Below are positions 35,851 through 44,680 of a stretch of DNA of 64,000 nucleotides, one piece after another. Origin of the DNA: Polyangiaceae bacterium (GTDB lineage Bacteria > Myxococcota_A > Polyangia > Polyangiales > Polyangiaceae); NCBI GenBank assembly GCA_015075635.1, contig JABTUA010000003.1, positions 2,232,001-2,296,000 of the forward strand, written 5' to 3'. Both the position numbers and the translations under genes were made by a program. The notes beneath the pieces are model-generated. The model did not search any database. It was not told the origin of the DNA and saw nothing but the letters and a program-made list of their open reading frames with translations. Position 1 is the stretch's first letter; each line of letters starts with the position of its first letter.

Positions 35851-38736
35851 GTGTCGTCCGAGAGCCTGCTCGCCCGCGCCCGGGGCATCGACCCCGACCG
35901 CGCAAAGAGCTCGGAGCGCGAGCTCGGCTCCGAGCGCGCCGTCGCGGTGCTGCTCACCACGGCCTTTCCGCCGCTCCGACCGGCGCTCGGCTGGCAGGTG
36001 GACGCGCTCGACGAGATCGCCCGAGCGGGCTGGCGCGGCCGCCGGCAGCGGGCAGACCTGTTGGCGCGCCTGCTCGCGGCAGTCGGCGACCTTCGCGACG
36101 CCGACGCGGTGCTGAGAGAGCTCAGGCGCGCGGTCTGGACGGAGAAGGCGCGCATCGCGCTGCGCGAGCTCCTGCCGGCGAGCCTCGGCGGCGCCAGCAT
36201 CGACGTGACCGCGGCGGAGCTGTCCGACTTGGCCGAGGCCGCCCTGGAGGTCGCGCTGGCCGAGGCGCTGGAGCACGTCACCGCGCGCTTCGGTGAGCCG
36301 CGCCTGGAGACGGGTGAGCGCTCCGGCATCGTCTGCCTGGGCATGGGCAAGCTCGGGGGCAGGGAGCTGAACGCCGGCTCCGACGTCGATCTGATCTTCG
36401 TCTACGACAGCGACGAAGGCGCCGCCGGCGAGATTTCGCTGCACGACTTCTGGACGCGCGTGGTGCGGAGAGCGGTGGCGACCATCGAGGCGCCGACGGC
36501 GGACGGCCTGGTCTGGCGCGTGGATCTGCGCCTGCGCCCCGAAGGCTCCCAGGGCCCCATCGTGAACAGCGTGGACGCCGCCGAGCGCTACTACGAGACC
36601 TGGGGCCGGCTCTGGGAGCGCGCGGCCATGCTGCGCGCGCGTCCGGTGGCGGGGGACGCCGCGCTGGGCAAGCTGGTGGAGCGCGAGCTGATCGCGCCCT
36701 TCGTGTTCCGTCGCGAGCTCGATCCCGCCATCGCCGGCGCGCTGTCGTCGCTGGTGGAGCAGTCGCGCGCGGAGCTCTCCGAGAGCCCCGCGCGCGACGT
36801 GAAGCTCGGACCGGGGGGCATCCGCGAGGCGGAGTTCTTCGTCCAGAGCCTTCAGCTGTTCTGGGGCGGCCGCGAGCCCAGCCTGCGCGTGACCGGGACG
36901 CTGTCGGCCCTGAACCGCCTGCGCGCGCGCGGTCTGGTCACCGACCGCGAGATGCGCAGCGTCGCGGGTGCGTATCGCATGCTGCGGCGAATCGAGCACC
37001 GCATCCAGTGGATGACCGGCGTCCAGACCCATGACCTGCCCGAAGACGGCGCCGAGCTCGACGTGCTGGCTCGCACGCTGGAGCATCCCGACGGCGCTGC
37101 GCTCCTGGAGGAGCTCGATTCGGCGCGCGCACGCGTCGGCAAGCTCTTCCGGTCGCTCTCGCCGGCAGGGCCGGCCCCGCTCGCGCGACATCACGTGCTG
37201 CTTCAGAAGCTCGACCTCGGCGACGCATCGCTCCCGGAGGTCGTGGAGCAGACCCTGGGCAATCCGGACGTCGCCGAGCACCTGCGCGCCCTCGCGCGCC
37301 GCCCCGACGGCTTGCTCGGCGCGCTCACGCGCGAGCGTCATCCGGAGGCGGCCGACCAGGTCCTCGACGGCATCGCCGAGTCTCCGGATCCCGAGCAAGC
37401 GGCGCGCACGCTGCGGGCGCTGGTCGGGCGTTTCACGAGCCCCGGCCCCTACGTCACCCTCCTGCTCGAGGAGCCACGCGCGCTCGCTCGCCTGCTGTGG
37501 GTGGTCGGCGCCAGCGCCTTCGTGGGAGACGCGGTGGTCAGCCGACCCGAGCTGGCGGACGTCGTGCTCTTCGGGCGGGACGGCGTGCCCGAGCCCCGCC
37601 AGGTCGTCGCCGCTGAGCTCGGCGCCGCCGAGGTCGCCGGCGGCGAAGATCCCTTCGAGCTGCGCGATCGGTTCGTGCTGGCCACGCGGCGGGCGAAACG
37701 CCGCGTGATGGTCGAGGTCGCGGTGGCCGACCTCGCCGGAGTCCTCTCCACGCGCGACGCCACGCGGCTGCTCTCCGAGCTCGCGGACGAGACGGTGGAC
37801 CGGGCCGTGCGCTTCGAGATGGGGGGCTCGCCGCAGGGGCTCGCCGTCATCGCCGTCGGCAAGCTCGGGGGGCGCGAGATCGGCTACGGCTCCGACCTCG
37901 ACGTGCTGTTCGTGTACGACCCGTCGGCGGCGCCTCCGGACAAGGACGCAGGCGAGCACTTCGTGCGGGTGGCCCACCGGATCATCCGTTTGCTGAGCGA
38001 GGCCCACCCGGCGGGACCCGGCTACGAGCTCGACACGCGGCTGCGCCCGTCGGGCTCCCACGGCATGCTGGTGACCTCGCTCGCGTCCTTCGCGCGCTAC
38101 CACGGCGTCGCGCTCGGCGCGGAGGACGCGGGCCCGGCCGTGCAGTCCTCCGGGGCGGCCTGGGAGCGCCAGGCGTTGATCCGGGCCCGCGGCGCGGCCG
38201 GGGATCCGCTGCTCGTGGACGCGGTGATGCGCGTCGCCACGCGCGCGGCCTACGAGGCCGGCGCACCCCCCATCGAGGAGATGCACCGGCTGCGCTCACG
38301 CATGGAGGTCGAGCTCGGTCGGGAGCGGCCTGGGCGCTACGACCTCAAGACCGGGCGCGGCGGGCTCTTGGACATCGAGTTCCTCACGCAGTGGCTGCAG
38401 ATGAAGCACGGCAAGGACCCGCGCATTCGCACGCCGGACACCGGGGAGGGGCTGGAGGCGCTCGCGAGCGTCGGTTACCTGCCGCGGCCGGAGTACGAGA
38501 CGCTGCGCGAGGCGTACACCTTCTTGCGCCGGCTCGAGCAGCGCATCCACGTCCTGCACGCGACCAGCGCGACCGTCATCGACGTGCGCGCTCCGGGGCT
38601 CGGGCAGCTCGCGAGGCGCATGGGCATCTACGACAGCGCTCGTCGCGGCGGTGTGGACGAGCTGCTCGAACGCTACCGGGACGTGACCGAGGCGGTGCGC
38701 GCCGCGTACCAGCGCGTGCTGTCGGTCAGCGGTTGA
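35851..38736 (+). CDS. glnE: Bifunctional glutamine synthetase adenylyltransferase/deadenylyltransferase
   Basis: 961 residues from a GTG at 35851, normal family length. It adenylylates and deadenylylates glutamine synthetase in response to nitrogen state. Both nucleotidyltransferase domains are visible: GMGKLGGRELNAGSDVDLIF (from about residue 164) and AVGKLGGREIGYGSDLDVLF (from about 669), each with a GS(D)xD core, followed by helical GlnD/PII-UR_A-like segments. Partner GlnA and GlnB/GlnK are not in the window. Convergent with, and overlapping by 11 bp, the CBS gene. Confidence 0.95.
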   Translation: MSSESLLARARGIDPDRAKSSERELGSERAVAVLLTTAFPPLRPALGWQVDALDEIARAGWRGRRQRADLLARLLAAVGDLRDADAVLRELRRAVWTEKARIALRELLPASLGGASIDVTAAELSDLAEAALEVALAEALEHVTARFGEPRLETGERSGIVCLGMGKLGGRELNAGSDVDLIFVYDSDEGAAGEISLHDFWTRVVRRAVATIEAPTADGLVWRVDLRLRPEGSQGPIVNSVDAAERYYETWGRLWERAAMLRARPVAGDAALGKLVERELIAPFVFRRELDPAIAGALSSLVEQSRAELSESPARDVKLGPGGIREAEFFVQSLQLFWGGREPSLRVTGTLSALNRLRARGLVTDREMRSVAGAYRMLRRIEHRIQWMTGVQTHDLPEDGAELDVLARTLEHPDGAALLEELDSARARVGKLFRSLSPAGPAPLARHHVLLQKLDLGDASLPEVVEQTLGNPDVAEHLRALARRPDGLLGALTRERHPEAADQVLDGIAESPDPEQAARTLRALVGRFTSPGPYVTLLLEEPRALARLLWVVGASAFVGDAVVSRPELADVVLFGRDGVPEPRQVVAAELGAAEVAGGEDPFELRDRFVLATRRAKRRVMVEVAVADLAGVLSTRDATRLLSELADETVDRAVRFEMGGSPQGLAVIAVGKLGGREIGYGSDLDVLFVYDPSAAPPDKDAGEHFVRVAHRIIRLLSEAHPAGPGYELDTRLRPSGSHGMLVTSLASFARYHGVALGAEDAGPAVQSSGAAWERQALIRARGAAGDPLLVDAVMRVATRAAYEAGAPPIEEMHRLRSRMEVELGRERPGRYDLKTGRGGLLDIEFLTQWLQMKHGKDPRIRTPDTGEGLEALASVGYLPRPEYETLREAYTFLRRLEQRIHVLHATSATVIDVRAPGLGQLARRMGIYDSARRGGVDELLERYRDVTEAVRAAYQRVLSVSG

Positions 38737-39214
38737 GCGCGAGCGCGCGCAGCATCGCGGTCGCCGTCAGCACGCCGATCAGACGACCGCCCTCGTCGAT
38801 CACCACGCCCAGCGGACGCTCGTCGTTTGTCAGCATTCGGGCCGCGATCTTCAACGACGTAGTCGCCGGGATGAACGCGCCGCCGCTGGTCGCGGCGTCG
38901 AGCGCCGTCGCGCGCGCGAGCTCGGCCTTCGAGCGGCGTCGCACGCAGCGCAGCACGTGGGCGGCGGTGACGACGCCGAGCGGTCGGTCGTCGTCATCGA
39001 CGACCACCACCACGGTCGCCGCGGTGTCCCCCAGCTCGCGGGCGACGAGGTCGAGCGGGGCGTCAGCTCGCGCCACGGGTGGCCGCCGCGCCAGCGCACC
39101 GGCCTCCGCCGTGCCTGCTTCGTCCGGATGTGGGCTGACGCCGGGCCAGGTGTCGCCGAGCCACCACGACGTCGCCTGCACCTCTCCTCGAAACTGATCG
39201 GGAACGGACGGCAT
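38726..39214 (-). CDS. CBS-domain protein
   Basis: 162 residues from the ATG at 39214. Two CBS motifs: PVARADAPLDLVARELGD with TVVVVVDDDDRPLGVVTAAH, and the second ending ERPLGVVIDEGGRLIGVLTA. CBS pairs bind adenosyl nucleotides and act as energy sensors. No fused effector, so it is likely a stand-alone regulator. Confidence 0.85.
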   Translation of the reverse strand: MPSVPDQFRGEVQATSWWLGDTWPGVSPHPDEAGTAEAGALARRPPVARADAPLDLVARELGDTAATVVVVVDDDDRPLGVVTAAHVLRCVRRRSKAELARATALDAATSGGAFIPATTSLKIAARMLTNDERPLGVVIDEGGRLIGVLTATAMLRALALNR

Positions 39215-39242
39215 GCTTCCGATTCGACCCACGTTGAACCTC

Positions 39243-39482
39243 CTAGAGCGCGGGCAACAGCCCGTCATCGTCCGGAGTCATCGGCTCCGGACCGGGTTTC
39301 TCGTCGCCGGGCGACGGCTGCGGCAGGAACGACAAGAGGAGCAGGACCGGGATGGCGGTCACGACCACCAGCAGCACCAGCGCGGAGAGTGCGAGTAGCA
39401 GCGGGCTCAGCAGCACCAGCATCGCGAACAAGAGCAGCCAGTCGCTCGGTCGCGCGGATGTCTCCGGTCGCAAGGTGTCCAC
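39243..39482 (-). CDS. Small membrane protein of unknown function
   Basis: 79 residues from a GTG at 39482. A polar N-terminus, one or two adjacent hydrophobic helices (WLLLFAMLVLLSPLLLALSA, then LLVVVTAIPVLLLLSFL), and an acidic Pro-rich tail (PGDEKPGPEPMTPDDD). Upstream frame is Arg-rich and not coding-like, so the GTG is preferred. 28 bp before the CBS gene, probably co-transcribed. Confidence 0.5.
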   Translation of the reverse strand: MDTLRPETSARPSDWLLLFAMLVLLSPLLLALSALVLLVVVTAIPVLLLLSFLPQPSPGDEKPGPEPMTPDDDGLLPAL

Positions 39483-39617
39483 GGGTCGTCTCCTCTGGGC
39501 TCGTGGCTGCAAGGCTCGGGCCAAGCCGAACCCGCGGAGAACCCAGCGACGACGCGAGGAAATCGGCCGAGGGCGCCAGCGTGGCATTCGGCGACAGCGC
39601 CTCACTTTGCCCCACGC

Positions 39618-39944
39618 TCAGCGCGTTTCCTCGCGCGTCGTGACTGTGAGCTTCGCCAGCGCCTGCTCCAGCTCGGCATCTTCTTCTAGAGTGGCCAGCA
39701 GGAGCTCTCGTGCTCGCGGCTCGGCGGCGACGTCAGCGGCGATCCGGATGCGCTCCGCGGCGCCTTTCGCGCTTCGGCGCAGGCGTCGCGGGCCTGCTCC
39801 AGGCGGGCGAGCGCCCGCTCGAGGTCTTCTCGTGCGCAGCCGATGGTCCACAAGAGCAGCTGCTCCGCGCCGAGCTCGAGCTTGATACCGGACCCCGGGG
39901 CGCGTCGGCGGGCGCGCCGCTCGCGGCGAGCTCTGCGCCCGCAC
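39618..39944 (-). pseudogene. Frameshifted small gene remnant
   Basis: Read on the minus strand, the downstream half (39618 to about 39765) is clearly coding-like: GAAERIRIAADVAAEPRARE then LATLEEDAELEQALAKLTVT, in one frame. Just upstream, a second frame holds ELGAEQLLLWTIGCAREDLE followed by RALARLEQARDACAEARK, and a third frame holds AVADGAGAELAASGAPADAP. Joined, they would make one helical protein of about 120 residues, with one-base shifts near 39766 and near 39880. This is either a decayed gene or sequence error. Family not recognised. Confidence 0.4.
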
Positions 39945-40025
39945 CGTCGGCGACCGCGTGCGTCGCTCTCGAAGGGTGAGTGGACCGCCGACCCGCCAGA
40001 AGCGAGGTGAGCTCGTGCGCGCGGG

Positions 40026-41000
40026 CTACTTCACGCTGCAGGTCGAGACCCCGGCGCCGACCACGGTCTTGGCGATGCTGCCCACGACCGTGGTGCTGCC
40101 GTCCGCCGGGCTGTAGCGAGTGATCTTGGTGGGACCGCCGGACGGGGACGTGAACACGTAGAAATCGCCGCCCCAATGCGCGAAGGCGAAGGCGTGATCG
40201 TTCCCCGCGGCGACGGGCGTCACCGCGAGGACCTCGGCCGTGTGCTTGTCGATGTGGGCCACGTAGCCGCCGTTGCCGGCGGGGTCGAGGATGTAGCCCC
40301 AGAGCTTTCCGTCGTCGGAGCTCGTGAGCTCGATGCGGTTGCCCGGGTTCTGGGAGAATGGCCCGACCGGCGTGAGCACGAAGGAGCCGAGGTCGATGGA
40401 GGCGAGCCCGAGCGAGTCCGCCCCGGGCTTGCCGCTCTCGGCGACGTACAGCGTCTCGCCCTGACCGTCGTCGTTCAGCGCGAAGCCCATGCCGAAGAGC
40501 TTGAAGCCGTGCTGGTTGGGCTCGAAGCTGGTCTTGGCGCAGGCAGCGTTCTCCACGTTCACCATGAAGAGCTTGCCGGGCGGCGTCGCGCCGAGGCCGT
40601 TCGGTCGATACACCACGTAAGCGACGCCGAGTCGGCTCACGCCCATCGAGAACGGGTTGCCGTCGACGGGGCAGTCGAGCGCGCCCACCAGCTTGACCTC
40701 GCCGCTCGCCGGGTCGTAGCGATAGAAGTCCTTCTCGCTCGTGACCAGGTAGACGAACAGGTCCTCCGGGTCGCAGGGCGCCAGGCCGTCGACCAGGAGG
40801 TCGGGGAACGCGTCCGACGGCGAGTCGGGCGTTACGTCCTCCGAGACGTCCGCCGTTGCGTCCTGGTCGGCGCTGGCGTCTTCGGGTCCCGCGTCCGACG
40901 CCGCGTCCGGAGGCGCGGGGGCGAGGCCGCTGCGCGCGCCGCATGCCGCGGCGATGGAGAGCGGGAGCAGGATCGTGAGCCAGCGCGCGCCGAGTCGCAT
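40026..41000 (-). CDS. Lipoprotein with beta-propeller-like domain
   Basis: 324 residues. Signal peptide with lipobox AAAC (Cys about residue 20), an Asp/Ala/Ser-rich linker (residues 25-70), then a domain of repeating strands with DDGQGETLYVAES, SSDDGKLWGYILDPAGNGG and FAHWGGDFYVFTSPSGG, the rhythm of six- or seven-bladed propellers. Two cysteine pairs. Last gene of the minus-strand lipoprotein cluster. Ligand unknown. Confidence 0.7.
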   Translation of the reverse strand: MRLGARWLTILLPLSIAAACGARSGLAPAPPDAASDAGPEDASADQDATADVSEDVTPDSPSDAFPDLLVDGLAPCDPEDLFVYLVTSEKDFYRYDPASGEVKLVGALDCPVDGNPFSMGVSRLGVAYVVYRPNGLGATPPGKLFMVNVENAACAKTSFEPNQHGFKLFGMGFALNDDGQGETLYVAESGKPGADSLGLASIDLGSFVLTPVGPFSQNPGNRIELTSSDDGKLWGYILDPAGNGGYVAHIDKHTAEVLAVTPVAAGNDHAFAFAHWGGDFYVFTSPSGGPTKITRYSPADGSTTVVGSIAKTVVGAGVSTCSVK

Positions 41001-41035
41001 GCGCGGAATCTACACCGCTTTGGCGGGGCTGAAGC

Positions 41036-42217
41036 TCACAGAGAGCAGGCGAGCTCCATGGCGCCGGAGTCGCAGGCCTTGGCGAGCGTGAATTTCTTGC
41101 CGAGGTTCTTGCCGAAGGTGCACTCGCAGCTGGTGCCCGGAGCCGCGCAGCTCGCGGCCCAGTCGCCGCAGCCCTCCGTGCACTCGCCGCTCGGCATCCC
41201 GGAGCTGAAGCACTTCGTGTGGGGGCAGCTGTCCCGAATGGCCTCGCAGCTCGGCTCCAGGACGATGCCCGTCGTCGAGTCGCACTGAACGCCCTTGGCC
41301 AGGTAACACTCCAGCGCTTTCCAGTGGTACTCGCCGCAATCCGAGCCCCACACCCGCATGCTCTGCTCGCACTCTGCGAGGCTGAGTCCGCCGCAGCTGA
41401 GCGCCGCCTTGCAGAAGTCGCGCACGACGTCGGAGCCCGTCGCGGAGGCGTTGCACGCGGCCGGGCAGGGCGTCGCGAGGCACGCCTTGTAGGCGTCCGC
41501 CGCCTTGCCAGCGTCGGGGAACGCGCCGCCGCAGATCGTGGCGCAGTTGCTGGAGGTGCCGGAGCAAAGCTCGATGCAGTCCGCCCAGCCGGTGAAGTCC
41601 TTGGCCAACGTGATGGCCTTGGCCGCGGCGCAGCAGTTGTTCTTGCCGCAGTAGCTGCACAGGCTCTCACCGGGCGTGTGCTCGCAGACCGTGCAGGCGG
41701 CCTCCGCCTGCCGCTCCGCGTCGCAGCCGCCGAGCTGTGGGGTTTCGAACGGACAAGTGAAACAGCCGGCGTTCGCCGCGCAGTCGACCACCGCCTGCGA
41801 CTCCTTGGCGCAGGCCGGGTACTTGGCGAGCTGTTTCTCGCAGCGGAGCTTGCAGACCGCGGGGTCCAAGACCTCGCAGATCCCCTGCGGCGCGGCTGCG
41901 AGGCTCTTGGCGCACGACTTCTCGCAGGGTGTCCCGCCTCCGCCCACGGGCCCGCACACGCCGCCGTCCCCGGCTACCGTGCCTCCTGCTCCGGCGGCCC
42001 CGCCGCCGGCGAACCCACCGCTGCCGCCGCTCCCCGCGGAGCCGTCGCCGGCTGCGCCCCCGGAACCTCCTGCGGCAGCATCGGAGCCCCCGGTGCCGCC
42101 GGTGCCGGCGCTCCCGCCCGCCGCGGGCCCGCCGCTGGGGTCATCCGAGCCGCATGCTGCCGTGACGAGCACGATCCCGAGTCCCAGTGCGCCCAATCCC
42201 GCCAGCGCGCTCCGCAT
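41036..42217 (-). CDS. Large Cys-rich lipoprotein
   Basis: 393 residues. Signal peptide with lipobox TAACG (Cys about residue 21), a Gly/Ser-rich linker (25-85), then a long domain with about 40 cysteines arranged as C...C...C...C helical-hairpin-like repeats (CEKSCAKSLAAAPQGICEVL, CIELCSGTSSNCATICGGAF). Possibly several related units. No known family. Disulfide-bonded surface protein. Confidence 0.7.
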   Translation of the reverse strand: MRSALAGLGALGLGIVLVTAACGSDDPSGGPAAGGSAGTGGTGGSDAAAGGSGGAAGDGSAGSGGSGGFAGGGAAGAGGTVAGDGGVCGPVGGGGTPCEKSCAKSLAAAPQGICEVLDPAVCKLRCEKQLAKYPACAKESQAVVDCAANAGCFTCPFETPQLGGCDAERQAEAACTVCEHTPGESLCSYCGKNNCCAAAKAITLAKDFTGWADCIELCSGTSSNCATICGGAFPDAGKAADAYKACLATPCPAACNASATGSDVVRDFCKAALSCGGLSLAECEQSMRVWGSDCGEYHWKALECYLAKGVQCDSTTGIVLEPSCEAIRDSCPHTKCFSSGMPSGECTEGCGDWAASCAAPGTSCECTFGKNLGKKFTLAKACDSGAMELACSL

Positions 42218-42268
42218 GTCTCCTCCTGAGGCTTCCCCCTTGATACGGAGCGCGCCTTCGGCTCCTCC

Positions 42269-42892
42269 CTACTTCACGCACAGCGTGGCACCCGGGTGCG
42301 GGCTCTCCTTGCAGAAGCCAGCCGGACGGCTCGGGAAGAAGCAGCAGAACGCGGCGGTCGAACCGCACTCGCTGCCCGTCCAGCAGGTGCGCTGCTCGCC
42401 GCTCAGGCACTCGGCGCGACACTTGGAGGGCGTGGATCCGAAGGTGGTGTCCGCGCAGCAGAGCTGTCCCTCGCCGCAGTCCTCGCCCGCGTCGCACATG
42501 CGCTCCAGGGCGTTCAATCCGCAGGCGATCTCCAGCGGGATGCACTGGAACGCGGGCGGGTTGCCGCTGCCTTCGCCGGTGATGCAGCAGTGCTGGAGCG
42601 GCGCCTGACAGGCGGCGCCCGGACAAGTGATGCTCGGACCATTGGACCCCGGACCGACCGGGAGAGCTCCGCCATCATCGCTCGCCCCGGCAGCGCCGCT
42701 CTGGCCCCCGGCTCCGCTGACGCCGCCGGCCTGGCCGCCGCTGCCTCCGCTGATCGACGCTTCCTCCCACCCCGCAGGTGCTCCGCCCGACGCCGCCGCG
42801 CCGGCAGCGCCGCCCGGCTCGCCGAGCGCTCCGCCAGACGCCGAGCATGCCGCCAGCGTGAGGGCGACCACGGGAAGCGCGCCGCGCATCAC
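42269..42892 (-). CDS. Cys-rich lipoprotein
   Basis: 207 residues. Signal peptide with lipobox LAAC (Cys about 16), Gly/Ala/Ser linker (20-85), then an about 110-residue domain with paired cysteines (LQHCCITGEGSGNPPAFQC, GQLCCADTTFG, AFCCFFPSRP). The CC pairs recall small disulfide domains of myxobacterial surface proteins. ATG overlaps the stop of the IgGFc-like gene (ATGA), so the two are probably made together. Confidence 0.7.
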   Translation of the reverse strand: MMRGALPVVALTLAACSASGGALGEPGGAAGAAASGGAPAGWEEASISGGSGGQAGGVSGAGGQSGAAGASDDGGALPVGPGSNGPSITCPGAACQAPLQHCCITGEGSGNPPAFQCIPLEIACGLNALERMCDAGEDCGEGQLCCADTTFGSTPSKCRAECLSGEQRTCWTGSECGSTAAFCCFFPSRPAGFCKESPHPGATLCVK

Positions 42893-44565
42893 TTCACCGG
42901 CGGGAGCGCGATGCGCTCCAGGTTCGAGCCGCCGGGGTACTGGTAGCTCGTGTAGCTGCCGTAGCCCATGACCTGGATGCCCACCGGCTCGCTCGCGTCG
43001 AGCACGTGCGCGCCGCCGTTGCCGGGTCCGAGCTTCACCCGCGCCACACCGTACTCGCCGCCGATGGCGCTCGGCGTGATGGCGAGCATCTCGCCGTCGA
43101 GCTCGAGCTTCGCGTCGAGCGGCATCACCACGTCCAGGTACGACACGTCGTAGTCGTCCGGCGCCAGGAACACGTAGGTCTTGCGGAACTGCTCGACCGG
43201 GATCATGAAGCTGAGCGAGGGGTCGCCGCGGTAGTCCTCGTCACCGGCGAATTCGGGCGGATCCTGGAGCGCACCACCCAGCATGAACGAGCCGACTCCG
43301 AAGGGAGCCGAGCCGACGATCTCGAAGTCGCTCTTCACGTTCTCGAGGTCCACCACCTGGCCCGCGCCGATCACGGTCGGCGCGCCGGGCGGCGCACCGC
43401 TCGGGTAACTGAGCTTGGTCTGGTCCACGTTGCCGTAGACGCGAACGCGGTGCCCCGGCACCTTGCCCAGCGGCGAGGTGGGTGCGGTCACGAAGTAGCG
43501 CGTGCCGAGCGTCTCGGCGGGGAGCAGGGTCTCCTCGAGGTGATCGCACGCCGGGGTGCCGGCGGGCTCCTCGGTGCAGCGCACGCCCGACAGTACCTGC
43601 ACGGGGTGGTTCGAGGTCACCAGGCTCCCGGAGAAATCCGAGCCGACCTCGCCCACCAGCTGGACGACATCCCCGCCGTTCATGTCGAGGCTGACGAGCC
43701 CACCCGGTCCGGTCTCCGGAGTCGCGCTGCCGGCGATCACCTTCGCGCTGGCGGCGAGCTTCACCTCGACCTTGGTGCCGTCGGTCGCAGCGGTGATGCT
43801 GACGAAGCTCCCCGACTTGTGGTTCTTCTGCCCCATCACGCGGTAGGTGCCGGTCCAGGCGTTGCTCGGGAGGAGCAGCGAGGCGTCGTTCGTGAACGAG
43901 AAGCAGCCCACCGGCTGGTTCCCGTTGGTGACGCAAGGCTCGAGGCCGGGGCAAGCGCTCCAGTCTTTGCCCGTCGGACCTCCCTTGCTCGCGTACTCGA
44001 GCGGGTTGAACTGGTAGACGGAGACCGCCGACGTGCTGGTCAGATGGTAAGCGCCGTCCTCGACCTCGGGGGAGTCGAGCGCCGGCCCCAGTGTTCCGCA
44101 CACGTTGCCCTGCCCGCCCTTGAGCTCGGGAACCCAGGGCAGGTGGAACTTCGCGAGCCCGCGGGGCTGGACGGTTCCGGTGGCCACCGGGACGCCGGCG
44201 CGGTCGATGCTGATGCTGGCCGGAGCGTCGCCCGCGTTGGCCACGACGACGGCGAAGTCGAAGACGTCCCACACTCCGTTGCTCGTCACGGTGGGCCAGA
44301 ACTCGCAGCCCACGTACGAGGTGTTCGGCTGCGCCGGATCGCACGGGTCGCTGCTCGCGCCCCCGGAGCCCGCGTCGATGTTCAGACCGCCTCCCGAGCC
44401 GCCGGAGGTGCTCGGTGCTCCCCCGCTCCCGAGGCCCGCGCCGCTGCCGGCGCTGCCCGCATCGGGGTCGCCGATGGCGACCACGTCCCGGCCTCCTCCC
44501 GGCACCGCGCTGCAAGCGAGCCCCAACGCACAGCTCATCGAGACGACCCAACGGCGCATGCTCAC
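42889..44565 (-). CDS. IgGFc-binding-protein-like lipoprotein
   Basis: 558 residues. N-terminal signal with lipobox LACS (Cys about residue 18), a Gly/Ser linker (35-75), then a long region matching the IgGFc_N-type bacterial domain: CEFWPTVTSNGVWDVFDFAV, FHLPWVPELKGGQGN, VSVYQFNPLEYASKGGPTG, DASLLLPSNAWTGTYRVMGQ, DHLEETLLPAETLGTRYFVT. In bacteria these are large adhesin-like surface proteins; binding to IgG is not implied. First gene of a four-lipoprotein operon. Confidence 0.75.
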   Translation of the reverse strand: MSMRRWVVSMSCALGLACSAVPGGGRDVVAIGDPDAGSAGSGAGLGSGGAPSTSGGSGGGLNIDAGSGGASSDPCDPAQPNTSYVGCEFWPTVTSNGVWDVFDFAVVVANAGDAPASISIDRAGVPVATGTVQPRGLAKFHLPWVPELKGGQGNVCGTLGPALDSPEVEDGAYHLTSTSAVSVYQFNPLEYASKGGPTGKDWSACPGLEPCVTNGNQPVGCFSFTNDASLLLPSNAWTGTYRVMGQKNHKSGSFVSITAATDGTKVEVKLAASAKVIAGSATPETGPGGLVSLDMNGGDVVQLVGEVGSDFSGSLVTSNHPVQVLSGVRCTEEPAGTPACDHLEETLLPAETLGTRYFVTAPTSPLGKVPGHRVRVYGNVDQTKLSYPSGAPPGAPTVIGAGQVVDLENVKSDFEIVGSAPFGVGSFMLGGALQDPPEFAGDEDYRGDPSLSFMIPVEQFRKTYVFLAPDDYDVSYLDVVMPLDAKLELDGEMLAITPSAIGGEYGVARVKLGPGNGGAHVLDASEPVGIQVMGYGSYTSYQYPGGSNLERIALPPVK

Positions 44566-44606
44566 GACCTCCGCTCTGCAGTGTGGCGGCTGGGAGCGAT
44601 GCCGAA

Positions 44607-44646
44607 CTGAAAGCTCGCTGAAAGATCGGTTTCAGCGTTCTTTCAG
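44607..44646. promoter_or_regulatory. Symmetric 40-bp inverted repeat in the divergent promoter
   Basis: Two CTGAAAG boxes (44607-44613, 44618-44624) face two TTTCAG boxes (44630-44635, 44641-44646), each pair 11 bp apart, one DNA turn. The centre of symmetry is 44626.5; the two half-sites match at 17 of 20 positions. It lies 42 bp from the 44565 start and 35 bp from the 44681 start. It is placed for a dimeric or tetrameric regulator of both transcripts. Regulator unknown. Confidence 0.55.
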
Positions 44647-44680
44647 CCCACACCGTCCGCGCGCGTGGCCTCCTCCGGCC

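Noticed and set aside
35833-38286. 817-residue open frame opposite glnE
   Set aside because: Shadow of glnE: composition is Arg/Leu/Gln-rich with no motif or signal.
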